From assembly GCA_963676435.2 (NCBI GenBank), contig CAXXOZ010000014.1, positions 1-24,254 of the forward strand: a stretch of 24,254 nucleotides of DNA. The letters are read 5' to 3'. Below, piece by piece: positions 8,326 to 16,666 of the stretch. The position numbers and the translations under genes are program-made. The DNA is from CAXXOZ01 sp963676435 (GTDB taxonomy: Bacteria; Bacillota; Clostridia; Lachnospirales; Lachnospiraceae). Under the pieces are notes generated by a model. That model was not told where the DNA came from. It saw only the letters and a list, made by a program, of their open reading frames with translations, and did no database searches. The number at the start of each line of letters is the position of its first letter. Within the stretch, counting starts at the first letter, position 1.

Positions 8326-9264
8326 ATGAAAATTGTATTTATGGGTACTCCTGATTTTTCAGTACCAGCTTTAGAAGCATTAATAGAAGAAGGACATGAA
8401 ATTGCAGGTGTGGTTACACAACCAGACAAACCAAAAGACCGTGGACATGAAATGAAAATGACACCAGTTAAAGAGGCCGCGATAAAGCATAATATAAAGG
8501 ACATTTATCAGCCGGAAAAGGTCAAAGATGAAAGTTTTGTGAAAATATTGACCCAAATCAACCCAGATGTTATTGTTGTAGTTGCATTTGGACAGCTATT
8601 ATCACAAGAAATATTAAACCTTCCTAAATATGGCTGTATAAATATACACGCTTCTCTTTTACCTAAATATAGGGGCGCCGCACCTATTCAGTGGGCAGTT
8701 ATAGACGGAGAAGCTAAATCTGGTGTTACAACTATGTATATGGAAGAAGGTCTTGATACAGGAGATATTATTGAAAAAAGTGAAGTAGAAATCTCAGAAG
8801 ATGAAACTGGTGGTTCTCTTCATGATAAATTAGCCGAAATAGGTGGAGAACTTATAATTTCAACATTAAAAAAGTTTGAAAACGGTGAAGTTATAAGAAA
8901 AAAACAAGATGAAAACTTAGCAACATATGCAAAAAAACTTGAAAAGAAATTAGGTAAAATTGATTTTAATAATTCAGCAAAGAATATTGAGAGATTAATT
9001 AGAGGATTAAATCCATGGCCTAGTGCTTTTACAAGTTTTGGAAAAAAGAATTTAAAAATATGGAATGCTAAGGTTTTAGATACTAATTACGATGTAGAGA
9101 ATGGCCAAATTGCAGAAATTACAAAAGATATGATTATTATAAAAACTGCAAAAGGTGCTCTTGGAATAACCGAATTGCAATTACAGGGTAAAAAAAGAAT
9201 GAATGCAGGAGACTTTTTGAGAGGAAATAATCTAAGTGTCGGACAAAAGTTAGGAGTTGAATAA
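8326..9264 (+). CDS. fmt: Methionyl-tRNA formyltransferase
   Basis: This enzyme formylates initiator Met-tRNA using 10-formyl-tetrahydrofolate. The N-terminal Rossmann-like domain opens with the conserved MGTPDFSVPALE (residues 6-17). The catalytic set is visible as N106 and H108 in the segment leading to HASLLPKYRGAAPIQWA (108-124), and D144 in GLDTGDI. The C-terminal OB-fold-like domain (about 205-312) carries the basic tRNA-binding surface. The length of 312 is standard. The ATG follows the def stop by 2 bases, and its ribosome site lies in the purine-rich end of def, so translation is probably coupled. Confidence 0.97.
   Translation: MKIVFMGTPDFSVPALEALIEEGHEIAGVVTQPDKPKDRGHEMKMTPVKEAAIKHNIKDIYQPEKVKDESFVKILTQINPDVIVVVAFGQLLSQEILNLPKYGCINIHASLLPKYRGAAPIQWAVIDGEAKSGVTTMYMEEGLDTGDIIEKSEVEISEDETGGSLHDKLAEIGGELIISTLKKFENGEVIRKKQDENLATYAKKLEKKLGKIDFNNSAKNIERLIRGLNPWPSAFTSFGKKNLKIWNAKVLDTNYDVENGQIAEITKDMIIIKTAKGALGITELQLQGKKRMNAGDFLRGNNLSVGQKLGVE
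9252..9256 (+). promoter_or_regulatory. Ribosome binding site that decides the zinc-peptidase start
   Basis: AGGAG lies 9 bases before the ATG at 9266 but directly abuts the in-frame TTG at 9257. It therefore supports the ATG. Confidence 0.7.
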
Positions 9265-9265
9265 T

Positions 9266-9985
9266 ATGTTTGGATACTATGGACTATATGGTTTGTACTT
9301 TGATAACACTTACTGGCTTATTTTAATAGGGCTTGCTATTTCAATTTTTGCTTCAGCAAAAGTAAAAAGTACATTTTCAAAATATTCGAAAATAAGAAGT
9401 GTTTCAGGAATGACTGGAAGAGAAGTTGCAGAAAAGATACTTGAAAGTGAAGGGATTTATGATGTTAGCGTTGAGCACATTAGGGGAGAATTAAGTGATA
9501 ATTATAATCCTAGGTCAGGAGTTTTGAGTCTTTCAGATTCTACATATAATTCTACTTCCGTAGCAGCAATAGGTGTAGCGGCTCATGAATGTGGACATGC
9601 AATACAACATGCAAATTCATACGCTCCACTTGTTTTTAGAAATGCCATTGTTCCGCTAGCGAGGTTTGGAGCAGGAATTTCATGGGTATTAATAATCATA
9701 GGCTTGTTTATAAGTAGTGAATCATCACAGTTAATAATAAATATTGGTATTATATGTTTTTCTTTGGCAGTTTTATTTCAGCTAGCTGTCTTACCTGTAG
9801 AATTTAATGCCTCAAAAAGAGCTGTTAGAATTCTTAGTCAGAGAGGAATACTTAGAGATGATGAGATAGTTCATACTAAAAAAGTTTTGTCAGCAGCAGC
9901 GATGACATATGTAGCAGCTGCTGCAGCCTCAATACTTCAGCTTTTAAGGCTTGTATTATTATTTGGAGGAAGAAGGCGTGACTAA
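9266..9985 (+). CDS. yugP: Membrane zinc metallopeptidase, YugP family
   Basis: This is a predicted membrane-bound neutral zinc peptidase of unknown physiological substrate. The zinc site HECGH is at residues 107-111 of the 239-residue protein. A downstream glutamate (E179, in PVEFNASKRA) is a plausible third ligand. Hydrophobic segments lie at about 13-30, 137-150, 155-177 and 210-232, so the active site faces a membrane surface. The N-terminus is rich in Tyr, Gly and Phe. I choose the ATG at 9266 because AGGAG sits 9 bases upstream; the in-frame TTG at 9257 touches that site. The start is 1 base after the fmt stop, and rsmB overlaps its end by 8 bases. The family fold and motif are clear, but the role is not known. 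Confidence 0.85.
   Translation: MFGYYGLYGLYFDNTYWLILIGLAISIFASAKVKSTFSKYSKIRSVSGMTGREVAEKILESEGIYDVSVEHIRGELSDNYNPRSGVLSLSDSTYNSTSVAAIGVAAHECGHAIQHANSYAPLVFRNAIVPLARFGAGISWVLIIIGLFISSESSQLIINIGIICFSLAVLFQLAVLPVEFNASKRAVRILSQRGILRDDEIVHTKKVLSAAAMTYVAAAAASILQLLRLVLLFGGRRRD
9965..9969 (+). promoter_or_regulatory. Ribosome binding site that decides the rsmB start
   Basis: GGAGG lies 8 bases before the GTG at 9978. The frame remains open upstream to 9951, but only this GTG has a correctly spaced site. Confidence 0.75.
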
Positions 9986-11258
9986 ATCAAAGAATTTAAG
10001 GGAAATATCATTGAGCGTTTTAATAGAAGTTTTTGAAAACAATAAAATGAGTCATATTGTTCTTAACAACGCCCTTAATAAAAATAAAAATTTAACCAAA
10101 CAAGAAAGAAGTTTTGTGACAAGGTTATCAGAAGGAACAATCGAAAAAACAATAGAGCTGGATTTTATTATAAATAAATTTTCAAAAATCAATACAAAAA
10201 AAATGAAACCAGTTATTAGGAATATTTTAAGACTTTCTGTGTATCAAATAAAATATATGGATTCAATTCCAAATTCAGCAGTGTGTAATGAAGCTGTGAT
10301 TTTAACTGCAAAAAAAGGTTTCGTAAACTTAAAAGCTTTTGTTAATGCGGTTCTTAGAAATATAATTAGAGGTATTAATGATATAAAATATCCTGATGAT
10401 TTATCTATTAAATATTCTATACCAAAGTGGATAATAGATTTATGGATTAAGGATTATGGAAAACAAGAAACATTAAAAATTTTAGAAGGATTAAATAAAG
10501 AAAGAAAAACTTGTGTTAGATGTAACTTAAGCAAAGATACAAAACAAAATATAATTTATAGGCTTAAACAACAGAATATTACAGTTGAAGAGTCCAAATA
10601 CTTAAATGAAGCTATTTATATTTCTGGTTATGATCGAATAAATGAAATTAATGCACATAATGAAGGACTGATACAGGTTCAAGATTTGAGTTCAATGTAT
10701 GTAGCACTAAAGTCTGATATTAAAAAAGAAAATTATGTAATAGATGTTTGCGGAGCACCGGGAGGTAAAGCACTACATTGTGCTGATATTTTAAATGGTA
10801 CAGGTTTTGTAGATGTAAGAGACATTTCAGATAAAAAAATAAGATTAATAAATGAAAACATAGAACGAACAGATTTCAATAACATAAAGGCTAAAGTAAG
10901 TGATGCTTTAGAATATGATGAAGCGTCATTTGAAAAGGCAGATGTAGTGATAGCGGATTTGCCGTGTTCAGGATTAGGAATTATAGGCAAAAAAACTGAT
11001 ATAAAATATAAAGTTTCAAGGAAAGCAATTACTGAATTATCTCTTTTACAGAGAAAAATCTTAGAAAATGTGAGTAGATATGTGAAAAATGGTGGAGTAT
11101 TAATATTTAGTACCTGCACATTGAATAAAACAGAAAACCAAGATAATGTAAAATGGTTTAAAGATAACTTTCCTTTTGAATTAGAGGAAGTTTTCCAAAT
11201 CATACCTGGAGAGTTGGATTCAGACGGATTTTTCATTTCCAGATTCAGGAGAAAATAA
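9978..11258 (+). CDS. rsmB: 16S rRNA (cytosine-C5) methyltransferase RsmB
   Basis: This SAM-dependent enzyme makes 5-methylcytosine in 16S rRNA (C967 in E. coli numbering). The N-terminal part (about 1-130) is the NusB-like RNA-binding domain. The catalytic domain has the SAM motif GAPGGK at 259-264, the motif IV cysteine C330 in DLPCSG, and the nucleophile-region C380 in STCT. The start is GTG at 9978 (426 residues), inside the end of the yugP-like gene with an 8-base overlap, so the two are probably translationally coupled. Its TAA shares a base with the rlmN ATG (TAATG). Size and motif order are normal for RsmB. Confidence 0.95.
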   Translation: MTKSKNLREISLSVLIEVFENNKMSHIVLNNALNKNKNLTKQERSFVTRLSEGTIEKTIELDFIINKFSKINTKKMKPVIRNILRLSVYQIKYMDSIPNSAVCNEAVILTAKKGFVNLKAFVNAVLRNIIRGINDIKYPDDLSIKYSIPKWIIDLWIKDYGKQETLKILEGLNKERKTCVRCNLSKDTKQNIIYRLKQQNITVEESKYLNEAIYISGYDRINEINAHNEGLIQVQDLSSMYVALKSDIKKENYVIDVCGAPGGKALHCADILNGTGFVDVRDISDKKIRLINENIERTDFNNIKAKVSDALEYDEASFEKADVVIADLPCSGLGIIGKKTDIKYKVSRKAITELSLLQRKILENVSRYVKNGGVLIFSTCTLNKTENQDNVKWFKDNFPFELEEVFQIIPGELDSDGFFISRFRRK

Positions 11259-12304
11259 TGAAAGAAACAAACATTAAATCCCTTTCACTTAAAGAACTAA
11301 TTAATGAATTAGAACTTATGGGTGAAAAAAAGTTTAGAGCAAAACAAATATATAAATGGCTTCATATTAAGCATGTAAAAGATTTTGATGAAATGACAGA
11401 CTTATCAAATGCTCTAAGAGAAAAACTTAAGAATAGTTTTTTTATAAATAATCTTGAAATTGTAGATGTTCTTGAGTCGAAAATTGATGGAACAAAAAAG
11501 TTTCTATTTTCTTTAAGGGATTTAAAAGTTATAGAAAGTGTTTGGATGAAATACAAACACGGTAATAGTGTGTGTTTGTCTACACAAGTTGGATGTAGAC
11601 AAGGTTGCAGGTTTTGTGCTTCTACTATTGGAGGGTTAGAAAGAAATTTAAAATCATCTGAAATTTTAGACCAAGTTTATAAAATGATGGAATTTACAGG
11701 AGAAAAAATTTCAAATATTGTACTTATGGGTACAGGGGAACCTTTAGATAATTATGATGAAGTTTTAAGATTTATTAAAGCTGTTTCTGATGAAAATGGC
11801 TTGCATATTAGTCAAAGAAATATTACAATGTCTACATGTGGACTAGTACCTGAAATTAATAAGCTTGCGAAAGAAGGATTAAGTATAACTCTGGCAATTT
11901 CACTTCATAGCTCAAACGATGAAATCAGAAAGGATATTATGCCTGTAGCAAAAAAATATCCAGTTGATGAGTTGATAAGTGCTTGTAAGGGTTATTTTGA
12001 TGCAACAGGAAGAAGAATAACCTTTGAATATAGTCTAATAAAAGGTGTTAATGATTCAATCGAAAATGCTAATGAACTGTCTAATCTCATAAGGGGAATT
12101 AACTGTCATGTTAATTTAATCCCTGTAAATCCTATTGAAGAAAGAGCCTTTGAACAATCTGATAAAAATAGTGTAGAAAATTTCAGATTACTTCTAGAAA
12201 AAAAGGGGATTAATGCAACTGTAAGAAGAGAAATGGGAAGAGATATTCAAGGTGCATGTGGACAATTAAGAAAGTCTCACAGAGAAAAACTGATTAGAAA
12301 TTAA
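11258..12304 (+). CDS. rlmN: Dual-specificity rRNA/tRNA adenine-C2 methyltransferase RlmN
   Basis: This is a radical-SAM enzyme that methylates C2 of adenine 2503 in 23S rRNA, and of A37 in some tRNAs. The cluster-binding CxxxCxxC is C113, C117 and C120. The two extra catalytic cysteines are present as C106 and C334 (in GACGQL), at the expected spacing from the cluster and the C-terminus. The GTGEPLDN motif for SAM binding is also visible. The length of 348 is normal. The ATG overlaps the rsmB stop by one base, with AGGAG 6 bases upstream. The second C-terminal cysteine and genomic neighbours argue for RlmN rather than the resistance enzyme Cfr. Confidence 0.97.
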   Translation: MKETNIKSLSLKELINELELMGEKKFRAKQIYKWLHIKHVKDFDEMTDLSNALREKLKNSFFINNLEIVDVLESKIDGTKKFLFSLRDLKVIESVWMKYKHGNSVCLSTQVGCRQGCRFCASTIGGLERNLKSSEILDQVYKMMEFTGEKISNIVLMGTGEPLDNYDEVLRFIKAVSDENGLHISQRNITMSTCGLVPEINKLAKEGLSITLAISLHSSNDEIRKDIMPVAKKYPVDELISACKGYFDATGRRITFEYSLIKGVNDSIENANELSNLIRGINCHVNLIPVNPIEERAFEQSDKNSVENFRLLLEKKGINATVRREMGRDIQGACGQLRKSHREKLIRN

Positions 12305-12315
12305 GGAGGATTTCG

Positions 12316-13047
12316 ATGATATCGATAGCAATTACAGATGTCGGAAAAATAAGGCCAGAAAATCAGGATTCTGTTTTTAATCAGGATACTAAAATTGGTG
12401 CGCTTCCAAATTTATATATAGTAGCAGATGGTATGGGTGGACACAGAGCAGGAGAGGTTGCTTCTATTTGTGCTATCGAATCATTTGTTAATAATGTAAA
12501 AAATACAGGTGTAAAAGATATACTTTCAATAATGCAGGAATCTATAATATCTGCAAATGCACATTTAATTGAAATGTCAACTGAAACCAAAGCATATGAA
12601 GGAATGGGAACAACAATGGTATCAGTGGTAGTTGATGGTTCAACTGCTTATATTATGAATGTTGGAGATTCAAGACTTTACTTAATTAATGAAGAAATAA
12701 AGCAAATAACAAGAGATCATTCTCTTGTTCAGGAAATGGTGAATTTAGGAGAACTAGACGAAAAAAGTGCTCAACACGCAAAAAATAAAAATGTAATCAC
12801 AAAAGCAGTTGGTACAGAAACTGAACTATCAGCTGATTTTTTTGATATAGAAATACAAAATGATGATGTTTTGTTGTTATGTTCTGATGGATTAACAAAT
12901 ATGTTGGAAAATAAAGACATACACGAAATTTTGTTAAAAAATGATAAAATTGAGGATGCAGCAAAAGAATTAGTTGACTTAGCCAATGAAAATGGCGGAA
13001 AAGACAATATATCAGTTATTTTAATAAAAAAAGACATTTCTGAATAA
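12316..13047 (+). CDS. stp: PP2C-family Ser/Thr protein phosphatase (PrpC/Stp)
   Basis: This metal-dependent phosphatase removes phosphate from Ser/Thr residues and reverses the work of the adjacent kinase. The PP2C motifs are all present: RPENQD at 13-18, VADGMGG at 36-42 (metal-binding Asp), GMGTTM, VGDSRLYL, the C-terminal SDGL with its metal ligand, and GGKDNIS near the end. It is 243 residues, a minimal bacterial PP2C with no extra domains or membrane segment. AAGGAGG precedes the ATG, 11 bases after rlmN. The phosphatase-kinase order followed by rsgA and rpe is the conserved Firmicute arrangement. Confidence 0.96.
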   Translation: MISIAITDVGKIRPENQDSVFNQDTKIGALPNLYIVADGMGGHRAGEVASICAIESFVNNVKNTGVKDILSIMQESIISANAHLIEMSTETKAYEGMGTTMVSVVVDGSTAYIMNVGDSRLYLINEEIKQITRDHSLVQEMVNLGELDEKSAQHAKNKNVITKAVGTETELSADFFDIEIQNDDVLLLCSDGLTNMLENKDIHEILLKNDKIEDAAKELVDLANENGGKDNISVILIKKDISE

Positions 13048-13065
13048 GAAAGGAAGGTTTTATTT

Positions 13066-15114
13066 ATGTTAAGAAAGGGAATTATCATAGGTGACCGTTA
13101 CGAGATTATCGAACAAATTGGCACAGGTGGTATGTCAGATGTTTATAAAGCTAAATGTCACAAACTTAATAGGTTTGTTGCAGTTAAGGTATTAAAAAAT
13201 GAGTTTAGAGAGGATAAAAATTTTGTTTCTAAATTCAGGGTTGAAGCTCAATCAGCTGCTGGATTGTCACATCCGAACATAGTAAATGTTTATGATGTAG
13301 GAAATGAAAATGGACTTGAATATATTGTAATGGAGCTTATAGAAGGCATTACACTTAAAACATATATTGAAAAAAAAGGTCACTTAGCAATAAAAGAAGC
13401 TACAAGTATTGCTATTCAAGTGGCACAAGGAATTGAAGCAGCCCACAAAAATCATATTATTCATAGGGACATCAAGCCTCAAAATATAGTTATATCTAAA
13501 GAAGGAAAAGTAAAAGTAACAGATTTTGGTATAGCGAGAGCAGCTTCGGCAAATACAATTAATTCAAATGCTATAGGTTCTGTTCATTATATTTCACCTG
13601 AACAGGCAAGAGGTGGTTTTGTTGATGAAAAAAGTGATATCTATTCATTAGGTGTTGTTTTATTTGAGATGATTACAGGAAAAGTACCTTTTGAAGGTGA
13701 CTCTACAGTAGGTATTGCATTAAGACATATACAAGATGAAATGCCAAAACTTACAGATGTTATTCCTGATGTACCAATAAGTGTTTCTAGAATTATTGAA
13801 AAATGTACTCAGAAAAAGCCAGATGGCAGATACCTAAAAGTATCTTCTTTAATAGCAGATCTAAAAAAATCTCTTGTTATGCCAAATGAAGATTTTGTAC
13901 AAATAATACCTGCTGAAAATGCGGCAGCTACGGTTATGATTACTGACGATGAAGTTTCTGTAATAAAGAATGATTCTAATTTAGACATTAGAAATAAAAT
14001 CAAGGGAATCACAGAAGTTATTGATATGCCAGATTTTTCAGACGAAGATTTGGACGATGAAATAAAAGACGATAATCCAAAGATGGATAAAATGATAAAA
14101 ATAGGTGCAATTGTATCAGGGGTAGTTATTATATTAATTATTGCATTACTGCTGTTTAACTTCTTAGGTGGATTTAGTAGTTGTACAAATGGTAATAATA
14201 TTTCTGATTTAAACAGTGAGTATGTAGAAATGATAGATGTTGTTGGAAAAGATGAAGTTTTGGCTCAAGAAGAGTTAGAAGAGCTAGGATTGAAAGTTAG
14301 TTTTGAGTATGAAGAAAGTAATGATATAGATGCAGGACTTGTTATCAGCCAGTCAGAAGATGAGGGAGATAAAGTTAAAATAGGAAGCAGAGTTACACTT
14401 GTTGTAAGTACTGGTTCGGAAAAAATCGAAGTACCTGATTTGACTGGTGAGACAAAAGAAAAAGCAATTGAAAGACTTACTGAATTAGGTCTTAAATATA
14501 TTACAGAAGAAGAGTTTAATGATGATTTTGAACTAGATGAAATAATCAGAACACTTCCTATAGCAGGTGAACAGGTTGATTATGGTGATAAAGTGACTTT
14601 ATTTGTAAGTCGTGGTTCTGATGATATGACAATAGTACCTGACTTGATTGGAGATCCAGAGTCAGGGTTAGAAGCCCAGTTAACAAACTTTGATTTAAAT
14701 GTTGTATATCAGGATGTATATAAAAAGGATGGATATACAAGTACAGATAATGAAACCGTTATAGCTCAAAGTTTAGCTCCAGACGCAACAGTTGAAAAGG
14801 GTGAAACAATAACTGTTACAGTAGCGGTATTTCATGCTACGAGGAGTATAACAACTTTAACAATCAAGGAAAGCGATCTTTCAGCAGTACCTGCTGATGG
14901 GGACGAAATGATATTTACTGTGAAATTTTATGATTCATCAGACATACTTGTGAATCCTTCTAGTACAACAAGTAATGTAGGGAATTTTTCAAGTCCATGG
15001 AGTGCTTCAGCTACGATGACTGTAGACTCAGCAGCAAAGTATTATATAGTTGAAAAAGTAACGGCTGCAGGCAGTACTGTATACACAAGCACTACAAAAA
15101 TAACAGTTAACTAG
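13066..15114 (+). CDS. prkC: PASTA-domain Ser/Thr protein kinase PrkC (StkP/PknB type)
   Basis: This transmembrane kinase senses wall fragments or lipid II outside the cell and phosphorylates cytoplasmic proteins. Kinase domain residues 10 to about 270: glycine loop GTGGMSDVYKA (19-29), K41 in VAVKVL, HRDIKPQN (133-140, catalytic D135), DFG at 153-155, SPEQARG at 177-183. An acidic juxtamembrane stretch (about 318-340) leads to one membrane helix (about 344-367). Outside are three PASTA repeats (about 385-451, 452-518, 519-588) and a further Ser/Thr-rich, beta-prone domain (589-682). The only cysteine outside the membrane is C373, just after the helix. In Bacillus, reported substrates of the equivalent kinase include EF-G, EF-Tu and CpgA (RsgA); the rsgA gene follows here by 8 bases. 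Confidence 0.96.
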   Translation: MLRKGIIIGDRYEIIEQIGTGGMSDVYKAKCHKLNRFVAVKVLKNEFREDKNFVSKFRVEAQSAAGLSHPNIVNVYDVGNENGLEYIVMELIEGITLKTYIEKKGHLAIKEATSIAIQVAQGIEAAHKNHIIHRDIKPQNIVISKEGKVKVTDFGIARAASANTINSNAIGSVHYISPEQARGGFVDEKSDIYSLGVVLFEMITGKVPFEGDSTVGIALRHIQDEMPKLTDVIPDVPISVSRIIEKCTQKKPDGRYLKVSSLIADLKKSLVMPNEDFVQIIPAENAAATVMITDDEVSVIKNDSNLDIRNKIKGITEVIDMPDFSDEDLDDEIKDDNPKMDKMIKIGAIVSGVVIILIIALLLFNFLGGFSSCTNGNNISDLNSEYVEMIDVVGKDEVLAQEELEELGLKVSFEYEESNDIDAGLVISQSEDEGDKVKIGSRVTLVVSTGSEKIEVPDLTGETKEKAIERLTELGLKYITEEEFNDDFELDEIIRTLPIAGEQVDYGDKVTLFVSRGSDDMTIVPDLIGDPESGLEAQLTNFDLNVVYQDVYKKDGYTSTDNETVIAQSLAPDATVEKGETITVTVAVFHATRSITTLTIKESDLSAVPADGDEMIFTVKFYDSSDILVNPSSTTSNVGNFSSPWSASATMTVDSAAKYYIVEKVTAAGSTVYTSTTKITVN

Positions 15115-15122
15115 GTAATCTC

Positions 15123-16001
15123 ATGACAGGAAAAATCATTAAAGGTATAGCAGGTTTTTATTATGTACATGTAGTACATAAAGGAATATATGAATGTAAA
15201 GCTAAAGGAATTTTCAGAAATAGAAATATAAAACCTTTAGTAGGTGACGATGTTAATATTGATATATTGAATGAAGAAGAAAAAAAAGGAAATATTTCAG
15301 AGATATTACCTAGAAAAAATGAACTTATTAGACCAGCTGTGTCCAATATCGATCAGGCTTTGGTTGTATTTGCGGTAGCTTCACCAAACCCAAACTTCAA
15401 CTTACTGGATAGATTCTTGATTTTAATGGAAAAACAGGGAATAAAGACAGTGATATGTTTTAATAAATCAGAATTAATAGATTTAGAAGGAAGGGAATTT
15501 ATAAAAAGTATCTATAAAAATGCTGATTATAAAGTGATTTTTACTAGTGCATATGAAAATAAAGGAATAGATGATATAATCGAAGTTATAAAAGGAAAGA
15601 CTACAGTTTTTGCAGGACCGTCTGGAGTCGGAAAATCGTCAATACTTAATATTATAATGCCAGATGCTAATTCTCAAACAGGTGAAATAAGCGAAAAAAT
15701 TGGAAGAGGAAAGCATACTACAAGGCACACAGAGATTTTCAATGCATTTGATGATACATATATATTGGATACTCCTGGATTTTCATCAATATTCATAGAA
15801 GAAATGGAAAAAGAAGATTTAAAAGATTATTTTCCAGAGTTTGAAAAATATGAAGAAAAGTGTAAATTCAAAGGATGCTCTCACATATCTGAACCTTCAT
15901 GTGGTGTGAAAGAGGCTCTTAATAATGGATTAATAAGTGATTTTAGATATGATAATTATATGCTTTTATATAACGAACTAAATGAAAGAAAAAAATACTA
16001 A
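15123..16001 (+). CDS. rsgA: Ribosome small-subunit biogenesis GTPase RsgA
   Basis: RsgA is a circularly permuted GTPase that helps mature the 30S subunit. An N-terminal OB fold (about 1-70) is followed by GTPase motifs in permuted order: G4 NKSE at 114-117, G1 GPSGVGKSS at 165-173, G2 region GKHTTRH at 196-202, G3 DTPGF at 216-220. The C-terminal zinc knuckle uses C247, C252, H254 and C260. The length of 292 is typical. The ribosome site is weak (AGG overlapping the prkC stop), so translation may be coupled to prkC. In Bacillus the homologue CpgA is a known target of the PrkC kinase. Confidence 0.96.
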   Translation: MTGKIIKGIAGFYYVHVVHKGIYECKAKGIFRNRNIKPLVGDDVNIDILNEEEKKGNISEILPRKNELIRPAVSNIDQALVVFAVASPNPNFNLLDRFLILMEKQGIKTVICFNKSELIDLEGREFIKSIYKNADYKVIFTSAYENKGIDDIIEVIKGKTTVFAGPSGVGKSSILNIIMPDANSQTGEISEKIGRGKHTTRHTEIFNAFDDTYILDTPGFSSIFIEEMEKEDLKDYFPEFEKYEEKCKFKGCSHISEPSCGVKEALNNGLISDFRYDNYMLLYNELNERKKY

Positions 16002-16015
16002 AGAGGAATAAAAAC

Positions 16016-16666
16016 ATGAATATTTTAGCACCATCGATTTTAGCAGCAGATTTTACAAAATTAGGAAAAGAAATTGAAGCAATAGATAATGCTGGAGCGG
16101 GGTATATCCATATTGATGTTATGGATGGAAGATTTGTACCAAGTATTTCTTTTGCAATGCCAGTAATAAAATCAATAAGAAAAGTTACAACAAAGCCATT
16201 TGATGTTCACTTAATGATTGAAGAACCAGATAGATATATAAAAGAATTCATAGATTTAGGGGCAGATATATTGACAGTTCAGGTTGAGTCCTGTACACAT
16301 TTGGATAGAACTATTAATATGATTAAAGAACTTGGTTGTAAAGCAGCCGTTGCACTTAATCCAGCAACACCTTTATCTACCATAGAAAATGTATTACCGA
16401 TTCTGGATATGGTTTTAATAATGTCTGTAAATCCAGGATTTGGAGGACAAAAATATATTGAATATTCTACAGAAAAAATAAAGCAACTTAGAAAAATGAT
16501 AGATGATAAAAATTTAGAGGTAGATATACAGGTAGATGGTGGAATAAATATAAATAATGTTAAAACAGTATTAGATGCAGGAGCAAATATTATTGTCGCT
16601 GGTACTGCTGTTTTTGGTGGAAACATTGAAGACAATGTAAAAGAATTTTTAAAGGTTATGGCATGA
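16016..16666 (+). CDS. rpe: Ribulose-phosphate 3-epimerase
   Basis: This enzyme interconverts ribulose 5-phosphate and xylulose 5-phosphate in the pentose phosphate pathway. It is a 216-residue TIM barrel with the metal and catalytic residues in place: H32 and D34 (HIDVMDG), H65 (DVHLM) and D174 (DGGIN). The phosphate-binding SVNPGFGGQ is at 137-145. AGAGGAA lies before the ATG, 14 bases after rsgA. Its stop overlaps the queA start by 4 bases (ATGA). In Bacillus a thiamine pyrophosphokinase gene follows rpe; here queA follows. Confidence 0.96.
   Translation: MNILAPSILAADFTKLGKEIEAIDNAGAGYIHIDVMDGRFVPSISFAMPVIKSIRKVTTKPFDVHLMIEEPDRYIKEFIDLGADILTVQVESCTHLDRTINMIKELGCKAAVALNPATPLSTIENVLPILDMVLIMSVNPGFGGQKYIEYSTEKIKQLRKMIDDKNLEVDIQVDGGININNVKTVLDAGANIIVAGTAVFGGNIEDNVKEFLKVMA

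Noticed and set aside
9951..9977. Upstream extension of rsmB to 9951
   Set aside because: It would lie deeper inside the peptidase gene with no ribosome site; the GTG at 9978 has GGAGG 8 bases upstream.
10733..11236. Open frame of 167 codons antisense to rsmB
   Set aside because: It covers the catalytic motifs of rsmB on the other strand and has no family features; it arises from codon bias.
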